From positions 4,973,001 to 5,037,000 of the forward strand of contig NZ_CP120683.1 of NCBI RefSeq assembly GCF_030506325.1: a stretch of DNA of 64,000 nt, written 5' to 3'. This DNA is from Tunicatimonas pelagia. GTDB lineage: Bacteria > Bacteroidota > Bacteroidia > Cytophagales > Cyclobacteriaceae. This document shows positions 8,014 to 16,809 of this stretch, piece by piece. The notes beneath the pieces were generated by a model. It was not told the origin of the DNA. It was given only the letters and a program-made list of their open reading frames with translations, and ran no database searches. How positions within the stretch are numbered: position 1 is the stretch's first letter; each line of letters opens with the position of its first letter. The position numbers were made by a program, and so were the translations under genes.

Positions 8014-10524
8014 TCAGAACGGGTAGCCAATACCAATATTTAAGACCCCATTAGCAATTTCGTCCCACACATCAAACTTCTGACCAATCCACCTTCCGGT
8101 AGGCTCGTCTTCGTTGCGGTCGTATACCTCACGGGCAGGGTCATATATTTTTATACCGTAGTCGAAGCGCAGGATTAAAAAAGAAAAATCGAAGCGAAGG
8201 CCTGCCCCGGCTCCAACTGCGATTTGGGGAATAAAAGAGTTGAAGGCAAACTGAGCTGAACCTTGGCGAGATGGGTTAGGATCGGTGCCAGAATCAGTTC
8301 GAAATTCTCTCAAACGCCACACATTCCCGGCATCTACGAAGAGGGCACCATTTACAAAACCAAATAGGTTTTGGCGGTACTCAACACTAGCTTCTAGCAG
8401 TATTTCTCCGGGTTGCTCCAGGTTGTATTCAAAATATCCGTTAGAGTCTACGCTATCAGGACTCACTGATCCGGGACCCAAACGACGAGGGAGCCAAGCC
8501 CGAATACTGTTGCTTCCTCCCGCAAAAAAGTACTTCTCGTAGGGAAGCACCTGATCGTCGGGATCTTCATTGTAGGGAAACGCGAGGCCAACATTAACTC
8601 GATATGCTAATGTCTTTTCTTTAGAGAGCGAGATATACTGACGAAAATCAGGATTGAATTTCAAGAACTTGAAATACGCTAATTCGGCATCATCAAGGGT
8701 TTCGGTTCCAAAGAAATTGAGTAAGGTTCCTCCGCTTTCAAAAAATAGTCGTAGGTACGATGGAGTACCTTGATTTTTCTCTCCTAATAAAGGATTGGCA
8801 CCATAATTATTAAAATTGAACGTAGCCGTGAAGCTGGTGCTGGTTACGAAAGATGGCTCGAAAGACCGATTTAGCGGAATCCCGTAGGTCTCTAAACTAT
8901 TATTCAGAATGGTTTGAAAAGTATCTAGTTTAATTCTAGAGTCAATAAAGTTAAAGTCAATTGGAGTTAAAATATACTGAGCTTTCTGCCCTTTTTGCCA
9001 AGTATAGGCCATTGAGGTCTGAAAATTGGTTCGGGTGTACTCGGGTCGATCTACGTAGTTGTAGCCCGTCTGAAGCCGGGTCTTAGGGTTGAATCTACCT
9101 AAGTCTTGCTTCCAGCGTTCAGGAAGCGGAAGTATAAACTGCGGAAAGGTAAGCGATAGGTTACCCCCGGCTTCGCGACTGGCAAATACTGCGCCACCAG
9201 TAGCTTCTCCAACCACAGGAGGCACTCCTTCAATACCCGCCCGCCCGCTGAGTTCCAGAATCTCTAACCCACCAAATACATTACGCACTTGTAATGAGGC
9301 ATTAACAAATGGCCCTGGCAACCCCTGGCTTACATTTAAGCCTACCTCGGTTGAAGTCTGAAATTTCTTAAGAGGGCTGGCGTAGATATTGGCAATAAAC
9401 TTACCCCCGGTGGTATCATAGTTGATGTTAATAAACTTAAAAACATCTAGGTTGGAAAGTTGTCTTTGGGTCTCTAGTGTTTGCTCTCGGCTATACGGAT
9501 TATTCTTATCAATTAATACCCGACGCCCAAGAATTTTTTTGTAGTACTGATAGCGGTGGTAGCGATACGTAACATCGTTGTAAGTACTTACCTTTCGTTC
9601 TCCGGTATAACCTCGCACATCAGCATCAGTAGTAAAAATAATAGAGTCTAGTTCAAACTGTTTGTGAAAACCTCGTTTGGCTGGCTCACGAATCAGCGTA
9701 TACACTCGTACTTTTCGCTCGCCAATAGTAGAATCTACCCGAAACTCAATATACTGTCGGCTAAAGTCGTAGTAACCGTTATTCTTGAGCAGGTTTTCAA
9801 TGCTCTCCCGCAACCTTCCCAACTTATCTTGATCGTAAATTTGATTCTCTTTAATGATTTTATTCCGAATGTTGTCCTGAACCAGAGTGAGAATGGTGGT
9901 ATCATCACTCAAATAATTCATTGAATCAATCCGATAAGGCTCCTTCTCAATAATTGTGTAGGTAGAAGTTACCTGTCGATCTTCCACTCTAACGTTACGG
10001 CTGACTTCTCCTTCAAAAAAACCTTTTGTATGAAGGTAACTCTCCATCTGTCGGCGAGTGGCTTCAGCCTTGCTACTGTCATACACTGACAAAGGCTCTC
10101 CCCAGCGCATAAATAAGGTGCCCTCTTCTTTTTTCTTCTCTAGCTTGGCTAATTTTTCATTTTGTTTTCGCTCGAGTCGTTGTACTTTTCGGTCTTTTCC
10201 TTTGCGTTGGGCTTTGGTCACCTTCTGCTCATATTTCTCACGAACTTGCTCGGCTTCTTGCTCAATTTTTTCCAGATCATAATTTTTCTGGCCTTCGTGG
10301 TACAACCAAACATAGGGAGCAATGGGAAGAATAGGCAAACGACGATTAGGCTCTTGACGATAAAAATCACTTAATTCGCTTTCGCTCACTCGTTGGGCAC
10401 CTTTTATTCGCTGTTCGTAGAGCAAATACTCGCCTTGTTCAAGGTAGCGAGTCCCTAAACAACCAGTGGCTAGTAGGCTTACTAAAAATAGAAATATATT
10501 GTATATACTTGGTCGAGCGGTCAC
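8014..10524 (-). CDS. tamL: TamL-like BamA/TamA-family outer-membrane lipoprotein
   Basis: An 836-residue Omp85 protein. The N-terminus has a lipobox with Cys22 (LLATGC), which separates the Bacteroidota TamL form from classical TamA. A charged, lysine/glutamate-rich stretch at about 85-140 is probably coiled coil. POTRA-like domains follow (about 145-380), then the C-terminal 16-strand beta-barrel (about 400-836) with FFAGGSNSIRAW, the family's xxGG(x)xSIRGW-like signature, and a terminal aromatic residue (GIGYPF). It should insert or export outer-membrane proteins with TamB, but no tamB lies within this window. The start is GTG at 10524; no ATG precedes the lipobox in frame. Its start is only 32 bp from that of the divergent methyltransferase gene. 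Confidence 0.85.
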   Translation of the reverse strand: MTARPSIYNIFLFLVSLLATGCLGTRYLEQGEYLLYEQRIKGAQRVSESELSDFYRQEPNRRLPILPIAPYVWLYHEGQKNYDLEKIEQEAEQVREKYEQKVTKAQRKGKDRKVQRLERKQNEKLAKLEKKKEEGTLFMRWGEPLSVYDSSKAEATRRQMESYLHTKGFFEGEVSRNVRVEDRQVTSTYTIIEKEPYRIDSMNYLSDDTTILTLVQDNIRNKIIKENQIYDQDKLGRLRESIENLLKNNGYYDFSRQYIEFRVDSTIGERKVRVYTLIREPAKRGFHKQFELDSIIFTTDADVRGYTGERKVSTYNDVTYRYHRYQYYKKILGRRVLIDKNNPYSREQTLETQRQLSNLDVFKFININYDTTGGKFIANIYASPLKKFQTSTEVGLNVSQGLPGPFVNASLQVRNVFGGLEILELSGRAGIEGVPPVVGEATGGAVFASREAGGNLSLTFPQFILPLPERWKQDLGRFNPKTRLQTGYNYVDRPEYTRTNFQTSMAYTWQKGQKAQYILTPIDFNFIDSRIKLDTFQTILNNSLETYGIPLNRSFEPSFVTSTSFTATFNFNNYGANPLLGEKNQGTPSYLRLFFESGGTLLNFFGTETLDDAELAYFKFLKFNPDFRQYISLSKEKTLAYRVNVGLAFPYNEDPDDQVLPYEKYFFAGGSNSIRAWLPRRLGPGSVSPDSVDSNGYFEYNLEQPGEILLEASVEYRQNLFGFVNGALFVDAGNVWRLREFRTDSGTDPNPSRQGSAQFAFNSFIPQIAVGAGAGLRFDFSFLILRFDYGIKIYDPAREVYDRNEDEPTGRWIGQKFDVWDEIANGVLNIGIGYPF

Positions 10525-10556
10525 AGATTGCTTATAAAAAATACATTACTACTGGT

Positions 10557-11324
10557 ATGGTTCCTAAAAAGACGCTGAAACTAGTAAAATCTCTTCAGCT
10601 AAAAAAATACCGACAACAGGAAAAATTGTTTTTAGTAGAAGGGGTTAAGAGTATTACTGAACTCTTGATTTCTTCATTCAGAATTAGAACGTTAGTTGGT
10701 ACCTCAGTGTTCATCGATCAACATAAATCCTTAATCAGTAAGCGTTTACCTGAATCGGCTATCTACCAAGCTAAAGAATCGGATATTTCATCGGTAAGCT
10801 CTTTCAAAAACAATAACGCTGGGGTGGCGGTCGTCGAAATGCCAGCCTTGCGAGCTCTACCAATAACGCTATTGGGTTACGCTTTAGTGTTAGATAATAT
10901 CCGCGATCCGGGCAACTTAGGAACAATTATTCGGATTGCCGATTGGTACGGTATTTCTACTGTCATCTGTTCGCCAGAAACTACCGATGAGTTTCATCCT
11001 AAAGTAATTAGTGCTAGCATGGGCTCGTTTCTTCGGGTCTCCGTTTATCGAGCCAACTTGACTACCTATTTGCAAAAAGTAAAGCTTCCCGTTTACGGTA
11101 CACTGGTGAGCCAAGGGACGTCCGTGCATGAGCTGAATTTTGCGCCACAGGGATTGATTCTACTGGGAAATGAGTCAGAAGGAATAAGTGAACCAGTGAA
11201 AGAATACATAACCGATGCGGTACACATTCCTCAATTTGGTACGGCAGAATCGTTAAATGTTAGCATTGCTGCTGCCGTAATCTGCGATAATATGAAACGG
11301 AATACGACAAAAAACGTCGGCTAG
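10557..11324 (+). CDS. TrmH/SpoU-family RNA 2'-O-ribose methyltransferase
   Basis: A cytoplasmic SAM-dependent methyltransferase that modifies ribose 2'-OH in rRNA or tRNA. I choose ATG 10557, giving MVPKKTLKLVKSLQ, because the family normally begins with this KxxKSLQxKKYR segment. An in-frame TTG at 10509 would overlap the tamL-like gene. The substrate-binding N-terminal domain (LFLVEGVKSITELL) is followed by the knotted SPOUT domain with all three motifs: LDNIRDPGNLGTIIRIADW, LLGNESEGIS and IPQFGTAESLNVSIAAAV. The product has 255 residues. The exact target nucleotide cannot be read from sequence. A small hairpin follows the stop. Confidence 0.92.
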   Translation: MVPKKTLKLVKSLQLKKYRQQEKLFLVEGVKSITELLISSFRIRTLVGTSVFIDQHKSLISKRLPESAIYQAKESDISSVSSFKNNNAGVAVVEMPALRALPITLLGYALVLDNIRDPGNLGTIIRIADWYGISTVICSPETTDEFHPKVISASMGSFLRVSVYRANLTTYLQKVKLPVYGTLVSQGTSVHELNFAPQGLILLGNESEGISEPVKEYITDAVHIPQFGTAESLNVSIAAAVICDNMKRNTTKNVG

Positions 11325-11339
11325 TTTCTTACGAGAAAC
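11324..11339 (+). terminator. Weak hairpin after the TrmH-family gene
   Basis: GTTTCT and AGAAAC pair around a TACG loop immediately after the methyltransferase stop codon. No T run follows directly, so termination is only a possibility. It sits between convergent genes. Confidence 0.3.
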
Positions 11340-11353
11340 CGTCTATTACCCTT

Positions 11354-12163
11354 CTAAAAAAAAGAAGTGTCGTGGCTGGCCTCAGCCATCATTTCTTCGG
11401 AGAGTGCTGGGCCCAGATAGCGATCAATAACGTAATGGGCTACGTATAGTAGGGGAGTAATAGCAATGGCAATAATGAATTTATAGCTATAGTTGACAAT
11501 TCCCACGGCAACCACCTGAGAAATAGACCAGCGAGTACCTGCCGGAGCTAACAAGTAAAACGCAATAAATAATACTAAGTAGCTATCAATTAGCTGAGAA
11601 ACTAACGTAGAGCCTGTTGCCCGTAGCCAGATACGGTTACCACCTGTTATACGTCGTAGCTTCTGAAAAACGAATACGTCTAGCAGTTGACCGAGCAAAA
11701 AAGCGGCGAGAGACCCTACAATAATTCCCATTCCCTGGCGGTAAACTTGATTAAAAGCAAAATCAATGTTAAACGGATTCCCCTGGGCATCTTCACGGTT
11801 TACATCCAGCCAAAAATCAGCTGGGGCTAAGCTGGTAGTGATAGCAATGGCTACAAAAGCATACGCAATAAATCCGGCCGTGAGGAAGCTAATTTTGCGA
11901 ACTCCATTCTTTCCATAGTACTCGTTGATAATATCAGTAGTAATGAACACAATAGGCCACAGCACTACTCCGGCTGAAAGGTTGAAATCCAGCACAAAAT
12001 CACCTAATAAATGTAGTTGAGCCCGAGGAACGCCCAAAGTATCTTCTAGTGAAAATACCTTTACCCCAATTAGCTCGGCAACAATAGCGTTAGTCAGAAA
12101 GATTCCGCTGAGTACAATGAATAAATTAGACTTTTTACGGGAAGAGGAGGTGGTGCTGGGCAT
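11354..12163 (-). CDS. yhhQ: Queuosine precursor transporter (YhhQ/VUT family)
   Basis: An inner-membrane importer for queuosine precursors (preQ0/preQ1 in characterised members), which are used to modify tRNA wobble positions. The 269 residues carry about six hydrophobic helices. Family features include VKVFSL near the start, an aspartate-rich FITTDIINEYYGK motif, a long polar loop after helix 3 and LDVFVFQKLRRITG(G)NRIWLRATGSTLVSQLIDS in the second half, quoted here only as landmarks around residues 155-195. The start overlaps the stop of rnz by one base, so the genes are co-transcribed. No preQ1 riboswitch would be expected or is seen at this internal operon position. Confidence 0.9.
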   Translation of the reverse strand: MPSTTSSSRKKSNLFIVLSGIFLTNAIVAELIGVKVFSLEDTLGVPRAQLHLLGDFVLDFNLSAGVVLWPIVFITTDIINEYYGKNGVRKISFLTAGFIAYAFVAIAITTSLAPADFWLDVNREDAQGNPFNIDFAFNQVYRQGMGIIVGSLAAFLLGQLLDVFVFQKLRRITGGNRIWLRATGSTLVSQLIDSYLVLFIAFYLLAPAGTRWSISQVVAVGIVNYSYKFIIAIAITPLLYVAHYVIDRYLGPALSEEMMAEASHDTSFF

Positions 12164-13080
12164 TATTCCGGTATCGTAAAATCTTGACCTTCTATCGCTA
12201 ACGATGTGTTGCTGAAAACGGTTTTTGCTTCTTCTAAAAGCGGTGAAAGGTCGCGGTAGCGACTGGAGAAGTGACCAATAAGCAGCGTTTCTACTTTCGC
12301 TTGTTTGGCAACCTCGGCTGCTTGTAAAGTAGTGCTATGGTAGCGCTGTTCTGCTAGTTCGCGCTCCTGATCCATAAACGTGGTTTCGTGGTAAAGCAGA
12401 TCTACCTCACTCACCCATTCGGCCAGAGTTTCAAAATAGCGGGTATCTGCGCAGTAGGCGTAGCTACGGCTTTTGCGAGGGGGTAAGGTGAACTTTTCGT
12501 TTTGGTAGCGAATGCTTCCGTCAGTATTTACAACATCCTGACCATTTTTTAGGGCAATAATGTCTTCTACCGAAAGGTCGGCAGGCATGGTATCCTTATT
12601 AATTCGTCGTGGCTTGGGTTGCTCTCTAAACAAGAATCCCCAGCAGGCAATTCGGTGCTGTACCGGAAAAGTGGTTACTGAAAGTTGAGCGTTCTCATAA
12701 ATAACGGTTGGCTCAGTAGCGCGTAGCTCGACGAAATGGACTGGAAATCCTAACACCGCTTGTGAGACTCTAAAATGAGCGGTTAACACATCATTCAAAC
12801 CTGGCGGCCCATACAAGGTGAGGGAGTTTTTTCTGCCTACCAAGCTAAGCGTATTAAGCAGGCCAATCAGTCCAAAGTAGTGATCTCCGTGGAGGTGACT
12901 GATAAATATTTGGCTAATCCGATTCGTTCGAGCCCGATAGCGACTCAACTGCATTTGGCAACCTTCCCCGCAGTCAATCAGAAAGTAGTGAGAACCTACC
13001 GTAAGTAGCTGACTGGTTGGGTAGCGACCAAATGCGGGAGTTGCCGAATTAGAACCGAGTATTTTAAGTTGGAAAGACAA
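12163..13080 (-). CDS. rnz: Ribonuclease Z
   Basis: RNase Z removes the 3' trailer from tRNA precursors. The 305 residues show the metallo-beta-lactamase fold with the zinc motif HLHGDHYFGLIGLL near residues 61-74, the upstream DCGEGCQMQL, the ADTRYF segment and the second metal histidines in LYHETTF and IGHFSSRY. The start is TTG at 13080 (MSFQLKILGSNSATP). This is supported because the family always begins with a segment like this and no ATG exists before residue 40. The STAS gene upstream ends with TAA in the same reading frame, only two codons before this TTG, so the two are separated by a single in-frame stop and are surely coupled. Confidence 0.95.
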   Translation of the reverse strand: MSFQLKILGSNSATPAFGRYPTSQLLTVGSHYFLIDCGEGCQMQLSRYRARTNRISQIFISHLHGDHYFGLIGLLNTLSLVGRKNSLTLYGPPGLNDVLTAHFRVSQAVLGFPVHFVELRATEPTVIYENAQLSVTTFPVQHRIACWGFLFREQPKPRRINKDTMPADLSVEDIIALKNGQDVVNTDGSIRYQNEKFTLPPRKSRSYAYCADTRYFETLAEWVSEVDLLYHETTFMDQERELAEQRYHSTTLQAAEVAKQAKVETLLIGHFSSRYRDLSPLLEEAKTVFSNTSLAIEGQDFTIPE

Positions 13081-13083
13081 TAA

Positions 13084-13482
13084 TTAATCCTTACCGTTCT
13101 CGCTTTCTGAAGCTTCGCTGTTTAGATCATTCTCTAGCTGATTTAGAAATACAGCATCTACCGCTTCTTGAGGAGTAGGATAGATAGTAAGTACACTATC
13201 CAATTGAGAGATTTTTACCAGTTTCACTACATGGTCGTTTAGTGCTGAGAGTACAAATAGGCCCCCATCCTCCCGATATACCCGATTACCGACCAACAGC
13301 GCGCTCAATCCTGACGAGTCGGTGTACTTTACGTTAGACATGTCGAGGATCATATTTTGAGCACCCTCAGCGTGCATAGTGATGAGTTCTGATTTAAGTT
13401 CAGGGGCTACTGATGCATCTAATTTTTCTTCGTTGAGTTTGACGATTGTGTATTTTTCTTGTTTATCAACTGCGTATTTCAT
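13084..13482 (-). CDS. STAS-domain protein (anti-sigma factor antagonist type)
   Basis: A 132-residue cytoplasmic protein. Residues 1-105 form a STAS domain with the conserved phosphorylatable serine in YTDSSGLSALL (residues about 53-63), as in SpoIIAA/RsbV. The last 25 residues are acidic and look unstructured. In classical systems such proteins bind anti-sigma kinases and release sigma factors, but no RsbW-like kinase is adjacent. In Bacteroidota this gene commonly sits upstream of rnz, so its role may be structural to that operon. It starts at ATG 13482 and is followed in the same frame by rnz. Confidence 0.88.
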   Translation of the reverse strand: MKYAVDKQEKYTIVKLNEEKLDASVAPELKSELITMHAEGAQNMILDMSNVKYTDSSGLSALLVGNRVYREDGGLFVLSALNDHVVKLVKISQLDSVLTIYPTPQEAVDAVFLNQLENDLNSEASESENGKD

Positions 13483-13523
13483 GGGCTGAAGCCAGATTAA
13501 TGTGAATAAAATTGTAAAGTTAA

Positions 13524-14459
13524 CTATAGGGTATTCATTATGTTTTTCTCAATCCTCTGTAGAATATCATCGGTTTCTCCCCTAATAAATTGCCGATTGA
13601 CTAATTTTTCATACAGCTCTATGTAACGATCGGAGATAGTTTTTACTACCTCATCGGTCATTTTTGGTATTTTCTGTCCCTCTTTTCCTTGAAATCCTTC
13701 TGAAATGAGCCACTGCCGTACAAATTCTTTAGACAACTGCTTCTGAGGCTTACCTCTCTCTTGACGTTCTTCGTATCCGTCGGCGTAAAAATAGCGTGAC
13801 GAATCAGGCGTATGCACCTCATCAATCAGATGAATTTTACCATCAAAAGTACCGAATTCATATTTAGTATCCACCAAAATTAACCCCTGGTTTTGGGCGT
13901 AGCGAGTGCCTAAGTCAAATAATTGTCGGGTATACGCTTCTAGCTGCTCATATGCTTTTTCTGGAACAATATTTTGCCGAATAATTTCTTCCCGAGAAAT
14001 ATCCTCATCGTGCCCTTCTTGCGCTTTGGTAGCAGGGGTAATAATTGGTTCAGGAAACGGGTCGTTTTCCCGCAGTCCCTCAGGGAGAGATACCCCGCAG
14101 AGAGTCCTTTTTCCGGCTTGGTATTCCCGCCAAGCGTGTCCGGCTAGGTAGCCCCGAATTACCATTTCAACCGGATAGGGGTGACACCGAAATCCGACTA
14201 TCACATTGGGATCAGGAGCGTTTGCTACCCAATTGGGAATAAGGTCAGCGGTAGCAGTTAGAAATTCAAAAGCAATTTGGTTGAGCACTTGCCCTTTGTA
14301 CGGGATGGGTTTAGGTAAAATAATATCGAAAGCCGAGATGCGGTCGGTAGTAACCATAAATATCTGACGATCTAGGTAGTATACATCACGAACCTTACCC
14401 CGGTAAAAATCCGTTTGGCCAGGAAACTGAAAATTTGTTTCAGAAATAGTTTGGCTCAT
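13524..14459 (-). CDS. purC: Phosphoribosylaminoimidazole-succinocarboxamide synthase
   Basis: PurC (SAICAR synthetase) joins aspartate to CAIR in de novo purine synthesis, using ATP. The gene encodes 311 residues from ATG 14459. An upstream TTG-type extension to 14507 adds sixteen residues without family similarity. Motifs seen are GKVRDVYYL and [19 protein letters not shown] in the ATP-binding lobe, [39 protein letters not shown] and [14 protein letters not shown]. This is the long PurC form, as in yeast Ade1, rather than the 240-residue form of Escherichia coli. It heads the leftward run purC, STAS, rnz, yhhQ, with 41 bp to the STAS gene. Confidence 0.96.
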   Translation of the reverse strand: MSQTISETNFQFPGQTDFYRGKVRDVYYLDRQIFMVTTDRISAFDIILPKPIPYKGQVLNQIAFEFLTATADLIPNWVANAPDPNVIVGFRCHPYPVEMVIRGYLAGHAWREYQAGKRTLCGVSLPEGLRENDPFPEPIITPATKAQEGHDEDISREEIIRQNIVPEKAYEQLEAYTRQLFDLGTRYAQNQGLILVDTKYEFGTFDGKIHLIDEVHTPDSSRYFYADGYEERQERGKPQKQLSKEFVRQWLISEGFQGKEGQKIPKMTDEVVKTISDRYIELYEKLVNRQFIRGETDDILQRIEKNIMNTL

Positions 14460-14504
14460 ATAATGGAGAAAGCGAAAATGGGTGTTATTGGAAAAAAGGT
14501 GGCA

Positions 14505-14512
14505 CAAATTTA
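14505..14512 (-). promoter_or_regulatory. Possible Bacteroidota -7 box for purC
   Basis: On the minus strand the octamer TAAATTTG matches the Bacteroidota TAnnTTTG element and lies 45 bp ahead of the purC ATG. No clear TTG element sits about 19 bp upstream of it, so this is a weak call. Confidence 0.3.
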
Positions 14513-14571
14513 CGAATTATAACGATTTTTGTGCGAGCTTCGGATGTTTATTGCGCCAAACGTCGCTGTAA

Positions 14572-15171
14572 ATGGGATATGTTATTGTAAAATACGGAGT
14601 GGATTGGATAGTGGCACTGGTTTTACTGCTGCTATTAGCCCCGGTTATTAGCGGATTATTATTGCTCCTTACAATAGCGGGGCAAGAGTCACCCATCTTT
14701 TCTCAGGCCAGAGTGGGGTACCGGGAACAGGTATTCACATTGTACAAGATTAAGACGATGTATTCAACTGAAGTGCTTAAGCAGCAACCTTGGCTGGGAA
14801 GTTTTTGTCGGTTTCTTCGCCAGTATTCCGTAGATGAAATTCCTCAATTGGGGAATGTGCTAAAAGGAGATATGTCGTTGGTGGGGCCTCGCCCGTTGCT
14901 AGTAGAATATTTGCCTCTTTATAGTAATCAACAAAAAAGGCGACACCAAGTGAGGCCGGGCATCACGGGCTGGGCGCAAGTACACGGTCGTAATGCCCTG
15001 GATTGGCCGAAGCGATTTGCGTTGGATGTTTGGTACGTTGATAACTATTCACTAAAGCTGGATGTCAAAATCCTGGCTCGTACCCTTGCCCATTTAATAC
15101 ACCCCAAAGGAGTGCGTCCGGAAGGGTTAACTGATTTTGAAAAGTTTCGGGGCAATTCGGCTAATCAATAG
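14572..15171 (+). CDS. Bacterial sugar transferase (polyprenyl-phosphate glycosyl-1-phosphate transferase)
   Basis: A monotopic membrane enzyme that transfers a sugar-1-phosphate to undecaprenyl phosphate, starting exopolysaccharide or glycan synthesis. The 199 residues include an N-terminal hydrophobic re-entrant helix (about 12-35), SPIFSQARVGYREQVFTLYKIKTM, the catalytic DE pair in SVDEIPQLGNVLKGDMSLVGPRPLL (landmarks at about residues 90-115), and VRPGITGWAQVHGRNALDW. Most homologues have a tryptophan where this one has glycine in PQLGN. It is an orphan: no glycosyltransferases, flippase or polymerase genes lie near it. It is convergent with an anti-sigma gene, overlapping by 11 bp at the 3' ends. 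Confidence 0.9.
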   Translation: MGYVIVKYGVDWIVALVLLLLLAPVISGLLLLLTIAGQESPIFSQARVGYREQVFTLYKIKTMYSTEVLKQQPWLGSFCRFLRQYSVDEIPQLGNVLKGDMSLVGPRPLLVEYLPLYSNQQKRRHQVRPGITGWAQVHGRNALDWPKRFALDVWYVDNYSLKLDVKILARTLAHLIHPKGVRPEGLTDFEKFRGNSANQ

Positions 15172-16042
15172 CACTTAGCTTATTGAGCTGTTTCACTAAG
15201 GTAGTATCCCGAATAAGAATCATGGGCGAAATTTTGGTCTGCTCTTCTAGAAGGTAGTAGTTTTCAGCATATCGAAGAAAGAGATTGCGGTCACTTTTCG
15301 TATTGAGTGCTATAATTTTATAGGGTTCTTCCGCAAAATCACCGTGTAGAAACAGCTTATCATCGTAAAACTGGTAATGAAAAGAATATACCTTATCAAC
15401 AATCCGTTCTATGCTAATATTCGTCTCGCCAGCATCGTTTGCCTGTAAGGCTTGCTTCTGAGGCATCTCAAAATCACTGTAGTCTACCTGAATCGCATCT
15501 TCAGAAAACTCTGTCGCAACTGCCGGGCGACGAACGGTAGGCAACTCACGGGTAGCAGATCGCTGAATTGTTGTTGGGCGAGCGTCAGCGACTAAGGTGC
15601 TTTCGTTGGGTTCAGGGATTACCACATCGGGAATGGGTTCCAGAACTGTCGCTGGCTTGGGAGCTTGAACTATGGGTTGCTCTTTCGCACTCAGTGTTTC
15701 GGGTGAAGCTATGTCTACCGGATTAAAAGTACTATCAGAAGGGGTAAGCGTCAGGTACGTACCTACCGAAGCAACAAGCAGCCCTGATACAACCGCAGCT
15801 ACTCGGAAAGGAGAGCCAATTAACCAAGGTGACTGCTCAATCGGTATCTGATTTAAACGCGCTTTGATATTCGCTTTTCTAGTTTCGCCTATTGCCTGAA
15901 AAATCTCCTGCTGAAGCTTTACATTATTTTGCAATAGGGGGTCTTGTTGTATCTTCTCATCAAACGCAGCTCGCTCACTCGCTGAGAGTTTACCTTTCAG
16001 GTAGCGATCTACTTGTTCAGAGTATGTAAAATGTTGATCCAT
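15161..16042 (-). CDS. Membrane-spanning anti-sigma factor, first ECF pair
   Basis: A 293-residue protein encoded five bases after an ECF sigma gene. The N-terminal 75 residues (DRYLKGKLSASERAAFDEKIQQD) are a short helical anti-sigma-like segment, closely similar to the start of the second anti-sigma protein at 24017-24862. One membrane helix covers about residues 79-98. The remaining 190 residues, predicted extracytoplasmic, start with a proline-rich linker and end in a small domain I do not recognise. No zinc-binding HxxxCxxC motif is present, so this is not a ZAS-type factor. Its role as the antagonist of the neighbouring sigma is inferred from layout and operon structure. Confidence 0.75.
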   Translation of the reverse strand: MDQHFTYSEQVDRYLKGKLSASERAAFDEKIQQDPLLQNNVKLQQEIFQAIGETRKANIKARLNQIPIEQSPWLIGSPFRVAAVVSGLLVASVGTYLTLTPSDSTFNPVDIASPETLSAKEQPIVQAPKPATVLEPIPDVVIPEPNESTLVADARPTTIQRSATRELPTVRRPAVATEFSEDAIQVDYSDFEMPQKQALQANDAGETNISIERIVDKVYSFHYQFYDDKLFLHGDFAEEPYKIIALNTKSDRNLFLRYAENYYLLEEQTKISPMILIRDTTLVKQLNKLSAID

Positions 16043-16047
16043 AGGGT

Positions 16048-16587
16048 CTAATCTAGAAAGTCACTGGCCGAATAATTGGTTTTTACTAAGTTATCCAACC
16101 GTTTTTTGCATTTGTACTTCTTTGTTTTTGCCGTTTCCGTATTCGCAAATCCTAATTTTTGGGCAATATCTTGTAAAGACATATCGTCAAAGTAATAGTA
16201 CATCAGTATCTTTTGGCAGGTGTCGCCCAACTGTTGAATACAATCTCGAATAATCTTGTTTCGCTCTTGGCTTTCATTATCAATATATTCAATTCCGTCT
16301 TTTTCTTCGTGCGTTAATCGGCCTTTCCGGTCTAACTCTTTACGCCATAAGTTCAGGCAAATACTGTAGAGATACGTACTAATTTTAGAAGTAAGTACCA
16401 ATTGATGACTTACTGCTTTTTGCCAAAAAACAATTAACGCATCCTGATAAATATCCTTTGCTTCCTGCTCAGTGCCATTATTTTTAATAATCGCCCGCGT
16501 CATCATTCGGTAGTACTTTCGATACAGCTCATCTAATGCTTTTTCGTCCCCTTGGCTGATGCGGTCTAAAATAACACTGTCTTTCAT
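16048..16587 (-). CDS. ECF RNA polymerase sigma factor, first pair
   Basis: A 179-residue sigma-70-family factor with region 2 (about 10-80, including LDELYRKYYRMMTRAI and the -10-binding AKDIYQDALIVFWQKA) and region 4 (about 115-170, including LGDTCQKILMYYYFDDMSLQDIAQKLGF). Regions 1 and 3 are absent, as in extracytoplasmic-function factors. The start ATG is at 16587. It is followed after five bases by its probable membrane anti-sigma. Targets are unknown. A two-tier inverted repeat lies in its leader at 16631-16677. Confidence 0.93.
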   Translation of the reverse strand: MKDSVILDRISQGDEKALDELYRKYYRMMTRAIIKNNGTEQEAKDIYQDALIVFWQKAVSHQLVLTSKISTYLYSICLNLWRKELDRKGRLTHEEKDGIEYIDNESQERNKIIRDCIQQLGDTCQKILMYYYFDDMSLQDIAQKLGFANTETAKTKKYKCKKRLDNLVKTNYSASDFLD

Positions 16588-16630
16588 TACAAAAGCCTAC
16601 AAAGGTTAATACTACAACTTAACAAAACGT

Positions 16631-16677
16631 AACCGCCCACGTAAGGTATTTCTTTAAAAATACTGTTCTTGGCGGTT
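16631..16677. repeat. Two-tier inverted repeat ahead of the first ECF sigma gene
   Basis: An outer stem pairs AACCGCC (16631-16637) with GGCGGTT (16671-16677). An inner stem pairs GTATTT (16646-16651) with AAATAC (16658-16663). The unpaired flanks are 8 and 7 bases, making a symmetric internal loop. It lies 44-90 bp upstream of the minus-strand sigma start, so it could be an operator or a 5' leader structure. No function is known. Confidence 0.45.
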
Positions 16678-16809
16678 ATGCAGATACTTACTGAACGTTT
16701 AATTTTCGCATTTACTACAAATAAAGCAACTTTCGTACTAGTTATCTATTGTATTCAGGTAATTACAGATAGATGTAATTTTACGATAAAATATAAATAA
16801 AATAATATT

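Noticed and set aside
10509-10556. Longer start (TTG 10509) for the TrmH-family gene
   Set aside because: It overlaps the divergent tamL-like start and adds residues with no family match; ATG 10557 begins exactly where homology is expected.
14460-14571. Purine riboswitch ahead of purC
   Set aside because: The leader is only about 45-110 bases and I could not find the three-stem core or the conserved loop sequences.
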